From assembly GCF_900176405.1 (NCBI RefSeq), contig NZ_FWXJ01000003.1:62001-126000 (forward strand): DNA of 64,000 bases, read 5' to 3'. This document shows, in pieces, positions 36,231-47,333 of the stretch. The translations under genes and the position numbers were made by a program. How positions within the stretch are numbered: the first letter of the stretch is position 1; each line of letters starts with the position of its first letter. This stretch comes from Polynucleobacter kasalickyi (GTDB taxonomy: Bacteria > Pseudomonadota > Gammaproteobacteria > Burkholderiales > Burkholderiaceae). The notes under the pieces were generated by a model. That model saw only the letters and a program-made list of their open reading frames with translations, did not search any database and had not been told where the DNA came from.

Positions 36231-37715
36231 ATGAACACCATAAGCTCACCCCATCTTGAATTTAGGCAAAATGAATTGCTTGCCGAGCTTCGCCCCTTAC
36301 TTCCCGAGGAGGCCCTATTGTGGGAGCCCGAGGACACCATTCCATATGAATGTGATGGACTTGCGGCTTATCGCCAAAGACCAATGGCAGTAGCCTTACC
36401 TCAAACCGAAGATCAAGTTATTCAAATCCTCAAAATTTGTCATCAGCTCAAGGTTCCCGTGGTTCCTCGAGGAGCTGGTACCGGCCTTTCTGGTGGGGCA
36501 ATGCCCATTCAGAATGGTTTGGTCCTATCCTTAGCTAAATTTAAGAAGATTCTTGAAATTAACCCCCTTGCCAGAACTGCTACTGTGCAACCTGGAGTTC
36601 GTAATTTAGCAATCTCTGAGGCTGTTGCTCAGCATGGTTTGTATTATGCTCCAGACCCATCTTCCCAAATCGCTTGCACGATTGGTGGCAATGTGAGCGA
36701 AAATTCAGGTGGGGTACATTGCCTTAAATATGGTTTAACAATTCATAATGTATTGCGGATCAGAGCCATTCTCATTACTGGGGAAGTAGTTGAATTTGGT
36801 GGTCTAGCGCCAGATTCTCCAGGTCTTGATCTATTCTCTGTTTTTATTGGTAGCGAGGGGATGTTAGCGGTCGTCACGGAAGTCACCGTAAAGCTAGTCC
36901 CTAAACCCGCCTTAGCTAAGGTGATCATGGCCAGCTTTGATGATATTGAAAAAGGTGGTAACGCCGTTGCTGACATCATTGCAGCTGGTATCATCCCCGC
37001 CGGTCTCGAAATGATGGATCAACCGGCAACTGTTGCTGTGGAATCTTTTGTGCATGCTGGCTATGACCTCAACGCTGCGACGATTCTGCTTTGTGAGTCC
37101 GATGGTACACCAGAAGAGGTTGCCGAAGAAATCGAAAAAATGAGTGCCGTTCTGCAAAAAAGTGGCGCGACACGTCTACAAGTCTCAGAGTCTGAGGCAG
37201 AGCGATTGAGATTTTGGAGTGGGCGAAAGAATGCTTTCCCAGCCGCGGGTCGAGTTTCACCAGACTATTATTGTATGGATGGGACGATTCCAAGAAGGAA
37301 AATTGCTGAGCTGTTGAAGCGTATTAAAGCGATGGAAGCCAAATATCAATTAGGTTGTATGAATGTGTTTCATGCGGGTGATGGCAATATGCATCCTTTA
37401 ATTTTGTTCAATGGTGCAGATCATCAAGAATGGCTTAGAGCGGAAGCATTTGGCTCAGATATTTTAGAAACCTGTGTCGAGCTAGGTGGAACAATCACCG
37501 GAGAACATGGCGTTGGTATTGAAAAAATCAATTCTATGTGTGTGCAGTTCGGTGAAAAAGAACGGGCTATGTTCTGGGGCATTAAGGAGTCATTTGATCC
37601 CGGCAGGCTTCTCAACCCTGATAAGGCGATACCGACACTCAATCGTTGCGCAGATTACGGTGCTATGCGTATTAGTAATGGCATCCTCCCACATCCCGAA
37701 TTGGAAAGGTTTTAA
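36231..37715 (+). CDS. glcD: Glycolate oxidase subunit GlcD (FAD-linked)
   Basis: GlcD is the FAD-binding catalytic subunit of the membrane-associated GlcDEF glycolate dehydrogenase, which oxidises glycolate to glyoxylate. The 494-residue protein has the PCMH-type FAD block Val-Pro-Arg-Gly-Ala-Gly-Thr-Gly-Leu-Ser-Gly-Gly-Ala near residues 78-90, Gly-Gly-Asn-Val-Ser-Glu-Asn-Ser-Gly-Gly near 150, and the C-terminal His-Ala-Gly-Asp-Gly-Asn-Met-His-Pro and Gly-Glu-His-Gly-Val-Gly-Ile-Glu-Lys motifs. ATG start. It is first of the glcD-glcE-glcF set; no glcC regulator or malate synthase gene is adjacent. Confidence 0.93.
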   Translation: MNTISSPHLEFRQNELLAELRPLLPEEALLWEPEDTIPYECDGLAAYRQRPMAVALPQTEDQVIQILKICHQLKVPVVPRGAGTGLSGGAMPIQNGLVLSLAKFKKILEINPLARTATVQPGVRNLAISEAVAQHGLYYAPDPSSQIACTIGGNVSENSGGVHCLKYGLTIHNVLRIRAILITGEVVEFGGLAPDSPGLDLFSVFIGSEGMLAVVTEVTVKLVPKPALAKVIMASFDDIEKGGNAVADIIAAGIIPAGLEMMDQPATVAVESFVHAGYDLNAATILLCESDGTPEEVAEEIEKMSAVLQKSGATRLQVSESEAERLRFWSGRKNAFPAAGRVSPDYYCMDGTIPRRKIAELLKRIKAMEAKYQLGCMNVFHAGDGNMHPLILFNGADHQEWLRAEAFGSDILETCVELGGTITGEHGVGIEKINSMCVQFGEKERAMFWGIKESFDPGRLLNPDKAIPTLNRCADYGAMRISNGILPHPELERF

Positions 37716-37719
37716 GCGG

Positions 37720-38838
37720 ATGGAAAATATGAATGTAGACCCCGTCTTACAGCAATTCAGAGCGCAAATTTTGGATGCTGCTAGTTCTGGTAAAAAATTA
37801 CAAATTATGGGTGGTAATACGAAATTTTGGTATGGGGACTCTGCGCAAGGAGAAATCCTCAATACCTCTGCCTACAGTGGCATTATTGATTATCAACCAG
37901 CGGAGTTAGTACTTACTGCTAAAGCAGGTACCCCCATGATTGAAATTGAGCAAGCCTTGGGGAGTGCTTCTCAACTATTTCCATTTGAACCGCCTCTTTT
38001 TGGCTCGAAGGCAACAATTGGTGGCATAGTTTGTGCCGGTTTATCTGGACCAGGGCGAGGACAATCGGGAGCATTGAGAGATTTCATTTTAGGAGTCAAA
38101 GTCATGGATGGTCGCGGTGACATTGTCACTTTCGGTGGTCAAGTCATGAAAAATGTCGCAGGTTATGATGTTTCAAGGCTCATGCCAGGCTCCATGGGCA
38201 CTTTAGGATTACTGCTTGAAGTATCAATCAAAGTTTTACCCATACCCGCCAAAACAAGAACCCTCTGTTTTCAAATGTCACAAGCAGCTGCAATTGAGCA
38301 AATGAATCGCTTAGCAGGTCAACCACTCCCTTTATCCGCGAGTTGTTGGATTGGACTTCCTGAAAAGGGTGAATTGATGTTGCGTTTGGGTGGTGCGAAT
38401 GCGGCAGTTGAATCTGCTACGGTAAAATTACTCGCCCAAATCCCAGGAGTCCAAGTTGAGGATGAACTGGCAGCGCAATTTTGGCTATCCATCAAAGAGC
38501 ACACTCATCCCTATTTTCAGTGCGATCCCCAAGAGTCCTTATGGCGATTTGCAGTCAACCCATTGTCGAATCCACTGCCACTCGAAGGCGTAACATGTAT
38601 TGAATGGTTGGGTGGTCAACGTTGGTTTAAAGGAAAGTTAGACCGACAAGAAGCCCTTGGTATTGCAAAAGACCATGGTGGGCATGCAACCATGTTTCGC
38701 GGTGACAAGTCTCAACTCAATACAGTCTTCACCTCACTACAAGAAAACTCTTTGACCGCTCCCCTCGCCATTGTGCAGGAACGCATTCGTCTTGCGTTTG
38801 ACCCAGCTGGCGTTTTTAACACCAAAAGGATGCCATAG
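37720..38838 (+). CDS. glcE: Glycolate oxidase subunit GlcE (FAD-binding)
   Basis: GlcE is the second FAD-binding subunit of glycolate dehydrogenase, related to GlcD but shorter and lacking its C-terminal His motifs. The 372-residue protein has Gly-Gly-Asn-Thr-Lys near residue 27 and the family block Ala-Thr-Ile-Gly-Gly-Ile-Val-Cys-Ala-Gly-Leu-Ser-Gly-Pro-Gly-Arg-Gly near 97-110. Gly-Gly-Gln-Val-Met-Lys-Asn-Val-Ala-Gly-Tyr-Asp follows. The ATG at 37720 lies four bases after the glcD stop; the reading frame is open further upstream but only inside glcD. An ATG at 37729 is an alternative. glcF follows after four bases. Confidence 0.92.
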   Translation: MENMNVDPVLQQFRAQILDAASSGKKLQIMGGNTKFWYGDSAQGEILNTSAYSGIIDYQPAELVLTAKAGTPMIEIEQALGSASQLFPFEPPLFGSKATIGGIVCAGLSGPGRGQSGALRDFILGVKVMDGRGDIVTFGGQVMKNVAGYDVSRLMPGSMGTLGLLLEVSIKVLPIPAKTRTLCFQMSQAAAIEQMNRLAGQPLPLSASCWIGLPEKGELMLRLGGANAAVESATVKLLAQIPGVQVEDELAAQFWLSIKEHTHPYFQCDPQESLWRFAVNPLSNPLPLEGVTCIEWLGGQRWFKGKLDRQEALGIAKDHGGHATMFRGDKSQLNTVFTSLQENSLTAPLAIVQERIRLAFDPAGVFNTKRMP

Positions 38839-38842
38839 AATA

Positions 38843-40090
38843 ATGCAAACAGATTTATCTCCCGCTTTAAAAGAGACCCGAGAGGGTAAAGAAGCACAAA
38901 AATTACTGGCAAACTGTGTGCATTGTGGATTTTGTACGGCTACCTGCCCAACATACCAACTATTGGGTGATGAGCTCGATGGTCCTCGTGGCAGAATTTA
39001 TCTCATTAAACAAATGGCCGAAGGTAGAACTGCTACTGAAAAAACACGAGAGCATTTAGATCGTTGCCTCACCTGTCGAAATTGTGAAAGTACCTGCCCT
39101 AGTGGCGTGCAATATGGCCATTTATTAGATATTGGTCGTAAATGGGCAGATGAACAGTCGCCAGCGCGTCCGATACAAGAACAAGTGGTAAGGTGGTTAC
39201 TCAAAGAAGGTTTAACACGTCCTAGCTTCTTTAATCCCGCGATTAAAATTGGACGGTTTTTCAAACCTGTTCTCCCTAAAGTTTTGCAAAAGAAAATTCC
39301 TCATAGCGTGATCCACCGCGACCGAAAAACGGATCAACAAACTCCTGTTAAAGAACAGATGTTATTTTTGGAGGGTTGCGTTCAACCCGGGATGCTACCA
39401 AATATTAATCATGCGACTCAACGTGTATTGGCTAAATTAGGCATTCAACTGATTTCTCCAAGTGCAGTTGCATGTTGTGGAGCTCTCCGATTTCATCTCA
39501 ATGATCATGAGAAAAGTTTTGCGGAAATGAAAAATAACATTGACGCTTGGTACCCTTTGATTCAAAGCGGTCAAGTGAAAACACTATTAATAAATGCCTC
39601 TGGTTGTGGTGTCTCGATTAAAGACTACGGCTACTATTTCAAAGACGATGTGGATTATGCAGAAAAAGCCAGCTCAATCAGTAAGGCCTGTAAAGATATC
39701 AGTGAAGTACTTGCAGAAAAAACCTCTGAATTACTACCTTTAATTCGTCAGTCAGATGCGGCTAGCGTTATTTACCACCCGCCCTGCACCCTGCAACACG
39801 GTCAGCAAATCCGAGGTAAAGTAGAACAACTACTAACCGGTTTAGGCGTCAAGGTAAATCTCTGCCAAGATAGTCATTTATGTTGCGGCTCAGCTGGCAC
39901 GTATTCAATTTTGCAAGAAAATTTATCGACCCAACTCAAAGAACAAAAACTACAACATCTGCATGAGGCTGGTCAGCTACATCAGGCTAATGCTGTTGTT
40001 TCTGGGAATGTGGGTTGCATTACGCAATTGCAAAATGATGAAATGCCGGTAAAACATTGGATTGAAATGATTGATGACTTATTGGTTTAA
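38843..40090 (+). CDS. glcF: Glycolate oxidase iron-sulfur subunit GlcF
   Basis: GlcF carries electrons from the flavin subunits to the quinone pool. The 415-residue protein has two ferredoxin-like [4Fe-4S] motifs, Cys-Val-His-Cys-Gly-Phe-Cys-Thr-Ala-Thr-Cys-Pro near residue 23 and Cys-Leu-Thr-Cys-Arg-Asn-Cys-Glu-Ser-Thr-Cys-Pro near 75. Two CCG domains follow (Cys-Cys-Gly-Ala-Leu near 211 and Cys-Cys-Gly-Ser-Ala-Gly near 349). The ATG at 38843, four bases after glcE, is chosen; the frame is open upstream only within glcE. It closes the glcDEF operon; yggS follows 12 bases later. Confidence 0.94.
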   Translation: MQTDLSPALKETREGKEAQKLLANCVHCGFCTATCPTYQLLGDELDGPRGRIYLIKQMAEGRTATEKTREHLDRCLTCRNCESTCPSGVQYGHLLDIGRKWADEQSPARPIQEQVVRWLLKEGLTRPSFFNPAIKIGRFFKPVLPKVLQKKIPHSVIHRDRKTDQQTPVKEQMLFLEGCVQPGMLPNINHATQRVLAKLGIQLISPSAVACCGALRFHLNDHEKSFAEMKNNIDAWYPLIQSGQVKTLLINASGCGVSIKDYGYYFKDDVDYAEKASSISKACKDISEVLAEKTSELLPLIRQSDAASVIYHPPCTLQHGQQIRGKVEQLLTGLGVKVNLCQDSHLCCGSAGTYSILQENLSTQLKEQKLQHLHEAGQLHQANAVVSGNVGCITQLQNDEMPVKHWIEMIDDLLV

Positions 40091-40102
40091 AGTTCAATTT
40101 CT

Positions 40103-40804
40103 ATGAGTATTCTTTCGCAATTACAAGCATGTCAGGAGCGTATCTCCAAAGCATGTCAGCAAGCCAATCGTGCTTCGCAGAGTGTGCAGCTTATCGCTGT
40201 CTCTAAAACACATACTGCTGAGAAAGTGTTAAAGGCATTTGAAGGTGGCCAAAAACACTTTGGTGAAAACTATGTACAAGAGTGTTTAGAAAAAATTCAC
40301 TCTTTAGAGGCGCATCGTAAAGAAATGATTTGGCATTTCATTGGGCCGCTACAAAGCAATAAAACCAAGTTGATTGCTGAGCAAGTAGATTGGGTACAAA
40401 GTGTTGATCGAGAAAAAATTGCTCAGCGCTTATCCAGTCAACGACCACCTGATTTGGCTCCCTTAAAAATTCTAGTCCAAGTGAACATTAGTGGTGAGAC
40501 GACTAAAAGTGGCGTAACACCTAGTGAAGCTCTCCAACTTTGCCGAGTCATTTTAGCTTTACCGAATTTACAATTGCGTGGATTAATGGCAATTCCTGAA
40601 CCTGGGGCAAGTTCGGACTCTCTCAAAGAGTTACATCACTTATTCGAAAAAATAAAAATGACTCTAGGCGATTACAATTTGTTTGATACTTTATCCATGG
40701 GCATGTCTGATGATTTAGAACTAGCAATTCAGTCAGGAAGTACGATGGTACGCATTGGTACGGCAATTTTTGGTCAGCGCGACAAAACTGCAATAAATAA
40801 TTAA
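40103..40804 (+). CDS. yggS: YggS family pyridoxal phosphate homeostasis protein
   Basis: YggS proteins are single-domain, alanine-racemase-fold PLP carriers that buffer PLP and affect amino acid balance, without known catalysis. The 233-residue protein has the PLP lysine in Ile-Ala-Val-Ser-Lys-Thr near residue 35. It also has Gly-Glu-Asn-Tyr-Val-Gln-Glu, Trp-His-Phe-Ile-Gly-Pro-Leu-Gln-Ser-Asn-Lys and the C-terminal Leu-Ser-Met-Gly-Met-Ser-Asp-Asp-Leu-Glu-Leu-Ala-Ile. ATG start. proC lies 13 bases downstream; the yggS-proC neighbourhood is conserved widely and fits the amino-acid link. Confidence 0.93.
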   Translation: MSILSQLQACQERISKACQQANRASQSVQLIAVSKTHTAEKVLKAFEGGQKHFGENYVQECLEKIHSLEAHRKEMIWHFIGPLQSNKTKLIAEQVDWVQSVDREKIAQRLSSQRPPDLAPLKILVQVNISGETTKSGVTPSEALQLCRVILALPNLQLRGLMAIPEPGASSDSLKELHHLFEKIKMTLGDYNLFDTLSMGMSDDLELAIQSGSTMVRIGTAIFGQRDKTAINN

Positions 40805-40817
40805 CCTTAATAAAAAA

Positions 40818-41693
40818 ATGATTACATTACAAAACCCTGAAAATACCCGAATCGCCTTCATTGGTGGTGGCAATATGGCCTCAGCCATTATTGGTGGACT
40901 ATTAAAAAATAATATTACTGCTGATCAAATACTTGCCGTAGATCCAATGGCAACAGCGAGAGATCGCCTCGAGAAAAGTTATGGCGTCCGTTTAGCGGGC
41001 AGTATCAGCGAAGCAGAAAATTTTCTAGGGGCTGCTGACTTAATTATCCTTGCAGTAAAACCCACCCATTTGATGGACGCATTAGATCAATTACAAGAAG
41101 TTCTGAAACACCGTCAAAATGTCCAACAAGACCCCGTTTTGGTTTTAAGTATTGTGGCTGGGGTTTTAATTCAGGACATCTGTCAGAAATTAGGTCATGA
41201 TCGAGTCATTCGATCGATGCCCAATACTCCGGCCCTGATAAATCAGGGAGTTACTGGACTATTTGCTGGTCAAGGCGTTAAAAAACAAGATCAGCTATTG
41301 GTTGAATGGGTCTGTAAATCGATCGGTCAATCGGTTTGGGTTCCCAATGAAAAACAATTAGATGCGGTAACAGCCATCTCAGGTAGTGGTCCTGCTTATG
41401 TATTCTTGATGATTGAACATCTATTACAGGCGGGCATTGGTTTAGGACTCAGTCCTGAGACTGCATTACAACTTGCTAATCAAACGATTATTGGAGCCGG
41501 TATGCTAGCTCAACAATCTGAGGACGCTCCAGGCGTGTTACGCGAAAAAGTAACCTCTAAAGGAGGTACCACTTTTGCCGCATTGGAAGTTTTACGTCAA
41601 GCAAATTGGGGGGGCACTTTACAAACTGCTGTCAACGCTGCTAACCAACGCAGTAGCGAAATGGGCCAAGAGTTCACGAATGCGATGAAGTGA
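40818..41693 (+). CDS. proC: Pyrroline-5-carboxylate reductase
   Basis: ProC reduces pyrroline-5-carboxylate to proline with NAD(P)H. The 291-residue protein has the N-terminal Rossmann motif Phe-Ile-Gly-Gly-Gly-Asn-Met-Ala near residues 14-21 and Arg-Ser-Met-Pro-Asn-Thr-Pro-Ala near 131. The C-terminal signature Ser-Gly-Ser-Gly-Pro-Ala-Tyr-Val-Phe and Thr-Ser-Lys-Gly-Gly-Thr-Thr are also present. The length is about 20 residues above the common 270. ATG start. It ends 11 bases before the convergent ubiA stop. Confidence 0.95.
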   Translation: MITLQNPENTRIAFIGGGNMASAIIGGLLKNNITADQILAVDPMATARDRLEKSYGVRLAGSISEAENFLGAADLIILAVKPTHLMDALDQLQEVLKHRQNVQQDPVLVLSIVAGVLIQDICQKLGHDRVIRSMPNTPALINQGVTGLFAGQGVKKQDQLLVEWVCKSIGQSVWVPNEKQLDAVTAISGSGPAYVFLMIEHLLQAGIGLGLSPETALQLANQTIIGAGMLAQQSEDAPGVLREKVTSKGGTTFAALEVLRQANWGGTLQTAVNAANQRSSEMGQEFTNAMK

Positions 41694-41704
41694 TGATTCG
41701 TTAA

Positions 41705-42562
41705 TCAGCGCGTTGCCAGGGCCACAGCAACGCCAGCAAAGAGGACGGCGCCGAGCCAGTTGTTATGATTAAAGGCCGCAAAACATTTCATGCGATCACG
41801 TGTGCGAACCAGTGTGTAGTGGTAAATTGCGCAAGCTACTGCCCCAGCCCAGCCCAACCAAAACCAAGCATTTAATGCATAACTCCAGGCCAAAAAACCC
41901 ATGATGAGAAAAAATATAGCGTAGTTCAACATAATCGCCAGTACTTCATAAGATCCAAAAGTGATTGCTGAAGTCTTAATACCAATGAGGATGTCATCGT
42001 CACGGTCGACCATTGCATAAGCAGTATCGTAAGCAATCGCCCAAGCAATATTACCTAACAACATCAGCCAAGCCTGCCATGGGACTTCACTGAGAACAGC
42101 AGCATAAGCCATCGGTATACCAAAGCCAAAAGCAATTCCGAGCACCGCTTGCGGCATGGCAAAGAAACGCTTGGTAAACGGATAAATAATTGCTATTGCG
42201 AGAGCTGCAAAAGATAATTGCACGGTTAATCGATTCAATTGCAACACTAATAAAAACGAGATCAAGGCCAGAAAAGCAGCCACTAACAAGGTTTCCTTCG
42301 TGCTAATTTTTCCAGAAGTTAAGGGGCGTTGTTCGGTACGTTTTACATGTTTATCAAAATCACGATCGGCAAAATCATTCACAGCGCAACCAGCACTTCG
42401 CATGAGTAAAGTGCCGAATGAGAAAACAAAAAGATAAAGCAATGGTGGATGCCCATCACTAGCTAAAAACAAGGCCCATAATGTTGGCCACAATAACAAT
42501 AGGGTCCCGATTGGCTTATGCAAGCGCATCAAATAAGCGTACTGTAATATTTTTTGTTTCAT
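41705..42562 (-). CDS. ubiA: 4-hydroxybenzoate octaprenyltransferase
   Basis: UbiA prenylates 4-hydroxybenzoate in ubiquinone synthesis within the inner membrane. The 285-residue protein has about eight hydrophobic segments, the first aspartate motif Asn-Asp-Phe-Ala-Asp-Arg-Asp-Phe-Asp near residue 63 with [11 protein letters not shown] after it, and the second motif Tyr-Ala-Met-Val-Asp-Arg-Asp-Asp-Asp near 185. The ATG at 42562 is preferred over the TTG one codon upstream. It begins ten bases after recG on the same strand, so the two are probably co-transcribed. Confidence 0.95.
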   Translation of the reverse strand: MKQKILQYAYLMRLHKPIGTLLLLWPTLWALFLASDGHPPLLYLFVFSFGTLLMRSAGCAVNDFADRDFDKHVKRTEQRPLTSGKISTKETLLVAAFLALISFLLVLQLNRLTVQLSFAALAIAIIYPFTKRFFAMPQAVLGIAFGFGIPMAYAAVLSEVPWQAWLMLLGNIAWAIAYDTAYAMVDRDDDILIGIKTSAITFGSYEVLAIMLNYAIFFLIMGFLAWSYALNAWFWLGWAGAVACAIYHYTLVRTRDRMKCFAAFNHNNWLGAVLFAGVAVALATR

Positions 42563-42572
42563 CAATGAAAAT

Positions 42573-44639
42573 CTAAGATTTTAAAAGTTCAGCTCTAACA
42601 CCTAACCATCGCTGGACATGATCATGTGCAATTTTCGGGTCATTTTGCAACAAATCATGGGCAAAATCTTTTGCTATTTCAACCAGCCATGCATCTCGTA
42701 TTAAGTCCACAAAGCGTAACATCGTTTCACCTGACTGCTTTGCCCCAAGTAATTCACCAGGTCCCCTCAATTCTAAATCACGTTCGGCAATAATAAATCC
42801 GTCGTTACTTTCCCTTAGGTTTTGTAGGCGTTCTTTAGCTGCCATTGACAATGGTTCTGCATACATTAATAAACAAACTGACTGTTCAGAACCACGGCCG
42901 ACTCGACCTCTTAATTGATGAATTTGCGCATAACCAAAACGTTCGGCATGTTCTATCACCATCAAGGTAGCATTCGGTACATCGACACCCACTTCAATCA
43001 CGGTAGTACTGACTAGCATCTGAATCTCACCACTCTTAAAGGATTGCATGATGCGAGATTTTTCTACTGCGGGTAGTTTGCCATGGATCAGACCGACTTG
43101 ATATTGCGGCAACTCAGTGGTGAGTTGTTCATAGGTCTCGATTGCTGTTTTTAATTGTAGGGCCTCGGACTCCTCAATAATTGGACAGACCCAATACGCT
43201 TGACGCCCCTTCAAAAGTTCACGGCGAATGCCATCGACTACTTCAAGTCTACGAGTGTTTTTAATGAGTCTAGTAATAATAGGACTTCTTCCGGGTGGCA
43301 ATTGATCAATCACGGATACTTCTAAATCAGCGTAATAGGTCATGGCTAAAGTTCTCGGAATCGGAGTTGCGGTCATCATCAATTGATGGGCATAAATCGC
43401 TTGATCACCATTTTTTGAATACAACTGTAGTCGTTGTAGTACGCCAAATCGATGTTGCTCGTCAATAATTGCCAACCCTAGTTTTGCGAAACTGACACCT
43501 TCTTGAATTAAAGCATGGGTACCAATCACAAGTTGGAGAGCGCCTGACATGATTTGTTCTTGCACCTCTCTTTTGGCTTTAGCCTTCAAGCTACCAGTCA
43601 ACCAGCCAATCGATAGGTTCATCTCTTCGAACCAAGGTACTAATTTCTGAAAATGTTGTTCCGCCAATATCTCGGTTGGTGCCATTAAGGCAACTTGGTA
43701 ACCATTGTCTAGGGCACAAGCCGCGGCTAGAGCTGCAACAGCTGTTTTACCGCTACCCACATCGCCTTGCAGGAGTCGATTCATCGGGAAAGGTTGGCTC
43801 AGGTCATGTGCAATTTCTTGCCATACCTTAGCTTGTGCAGCGGTTAATTCAAATGGTAATTTGTTAAGTAACTTTTGCACATAGCCATTTTTGGGGCTTT
43901 GCAGAATGGGGGCTAAGCGCTTTCTTCTTTCAACGTGTGCTTGCTGGAGGGAAACTTGCTGGGCCAATAATTCTTCAAATTGAACTCTTCGCCAGGCTAG
44001 GTGTGTTCGATCAAGTAGGGATTCTTTATGCTCACTAGCAAGCGGTTGATGAAGCGTGCGAATGGCAATCTCTAAACTAGGTAAACCTTTTAGCACGTCA
44101 TATTTTGGTTGATTAAACCATTGCATTGGAATAATTTCCCGTAAGAAACTATTCGTCCTACTATCGGATAGACCTTTCTCAATAGCTTTTCGTATGAGCG
44201 TCTGACTGACTCCAGCAACCGTTGAATATACCGGCGTTAACTGATTCGGCAACGGTGCCTCAGGCATGCTGACTTTGACTGCCGGATGGACCATTTCCGG
44301 CCCATAAAAGCCATGTCGAATCTCTCCACGAACTCTTAAAAAAAGCCCAACCGCCATTTGTTTTTGTTGGCTAGGATAAAAATGGATAAACCGTAGGATG
44401 AGTTCGTCGTTTTCGTCTGCAATTTTGATGATTAATTGTCGTTTGGGTCGAAAAGTGACTTGTGAGTCAATCACGCGTCCTTGCGTTTGAACTGAAAACT
44501 GGCTATGTTTTGAAATAGCACTACCGATATCGAATAACTCTGTTTCATCCTCATAACGGATAGGCAAATGCAAGGCTAAATCCGCTGGGGTATTTAAACC
44601 TAATTTTGCTAACGGTGACTGTTTTTCTTCTTTTGCCAT
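42573..44639 (-). CDS. recG: ATP-dependent DNA helicase RecG
   Basis: RecG remodels stalled replication forks and branched recombination intermediates. The 688-residue protein has an N-terminal OB-fold wedge domain, then helicase motifs: Walker A Gly-Asp-Val-Gly-Ser-Gly-Lys-Thr near residue 295, the DEQH box (Ile-Ile-Asp-Glu-Gln-His-Arg-Phe-Gly), Met-Thr-Ala-Thr-Pro-Ile-Pro-Arg-Thr, and motif VI Gln-Leu-Arg-Gly-Arg-Val-Gly-Arg-Gly. The ATG at 44639, with GGAAAG upstream, is preferred to a GTG three codons earlier. It is divergent from queA by 36 bases. Confidence 0.95.
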   Translation of the reverse strand: MAKEEKQSPLAKLGLNTPADLALHLPIRYEDETELFDIGSAISKHSQFSVQTQGRVIDSQVTFRPKRQLIIKIADENDELILRFIHFYPSQQKQMAVGLFLRVRGEIRHGFYGPEMVHPAVKVSMPEAPLPNQLTPVYSTVAGVSQTLIRKAIEKGLSDSRTNSFLREIIPMQWFNQPKYDVLKGLPSLEIAIRTLHQPLASEHKESLLDRTHLAWRRVQFEELLAQQVSLQQAHVERRKRLAPILQSPKNGYVQKLLNKLPFELTAAQAKVWQEIAHDLSQPFPMNRLLQGDVGSGKTAVAALAAACALDNGYQVALMAPTEILAEQHFQKLVPWFEEMNLSIGWLTGSLKAKAKREVQEQIMSGALQLVIGTHALIQEGVSFAKLGLAIIDEQHRFGVLQRLQLYSKNGDQAIYAHQLMMTATPIPRTLAMTYYADLEVSVIDQLPPGRSPIITRLIKNTRRLEVVDGIRRELLKGRQAYWVCPIIEESEALQLKTAIETYEQLTTELPQYQVGLIHGKLPAVEKSRIMQSFKSGEIQMLVSTTVIEVGVDVPNATLMVIEHAERFGYAQIHQLRGRVGRGSEQSVCLLMYAEPLSMAAKERLQNLRESNDGFIIAERDLELRGPGELLGAKQSGETMLRFVDLIRDAWLVEIAKDFAHDLLQNDPKIAHDHVQRWLGVRAELLKS

Positions 44640-44675
44640 GCTTTCCACTAAAATAATCTTTATTTACTATCCATC

Positions 44676-46918
<2,243 letters not shown>

Positions 46919-46999
46919 GTAGGGGCTAACTTCGAGAGTCCGTTAAAATCGAAACAATTAGTTTTTAAATGTTTTATTTAATTTTTATAAGGAAATCGT

Positions 47000-47323
47000 A
47001 TGTGGATTAACAATGCTTATGCTCAGTTTGGTGGTGGCGGTGCAGATAGTGGTATTTCATCAATTGTGATGATGGTCGGTATGTTTGCTGTCATGTATTT
47101 CATTATGATTCGCCCACAAATGAAACGTCAAAAAGAATTAAAGGCGATGTTGGAAGCAGTTGGCAAAGGTGATGAAGTTACTACAACAAGCGGTTTAATG
47201 GGAAAAATCGTTGAACTGAACGAACCCTATGTGACGGTTGAATTAGCACCTAATTTGCAAGTCAAAATGCAAAAAAATGCTATCGCTGCCGTTTTACCTA
47301 AAGACACTCTGAAATCTATCTAA
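47000..47323 (+). CDS. yajC: Preprotein translocase subunit YajC
   Basis: YajC is the small single-pass accessory of the SecDF complex. The 107-residue protein has one membrane segment (about residues 18-36) followed by the typical Arg-Pro-Gln-Met-Lys-Arg-Gln-Lys-Glu block and a cytoplasmic domain with Gly-Asp-Glu-Val-Thr-Thr-Thr-Ser-Gly-Leu-Met-Gly. The ATG has a clear AAGGAAA ribosome binding site. It lies 81 bases after tgt and ten bases before secD. Confidence 0.95.
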   Translation: MWINNAYAQFGGGGADSGISSIVMMVGMFAVMYFIMIRPQMKRQKELKAMLEAVGKGDEVTTTSGLMGKIVELNEPYVTVELAPNLQVKMQKNAIAAVLPKDTLKSI

Positions 47324-47333
47324 TCGAATCGCT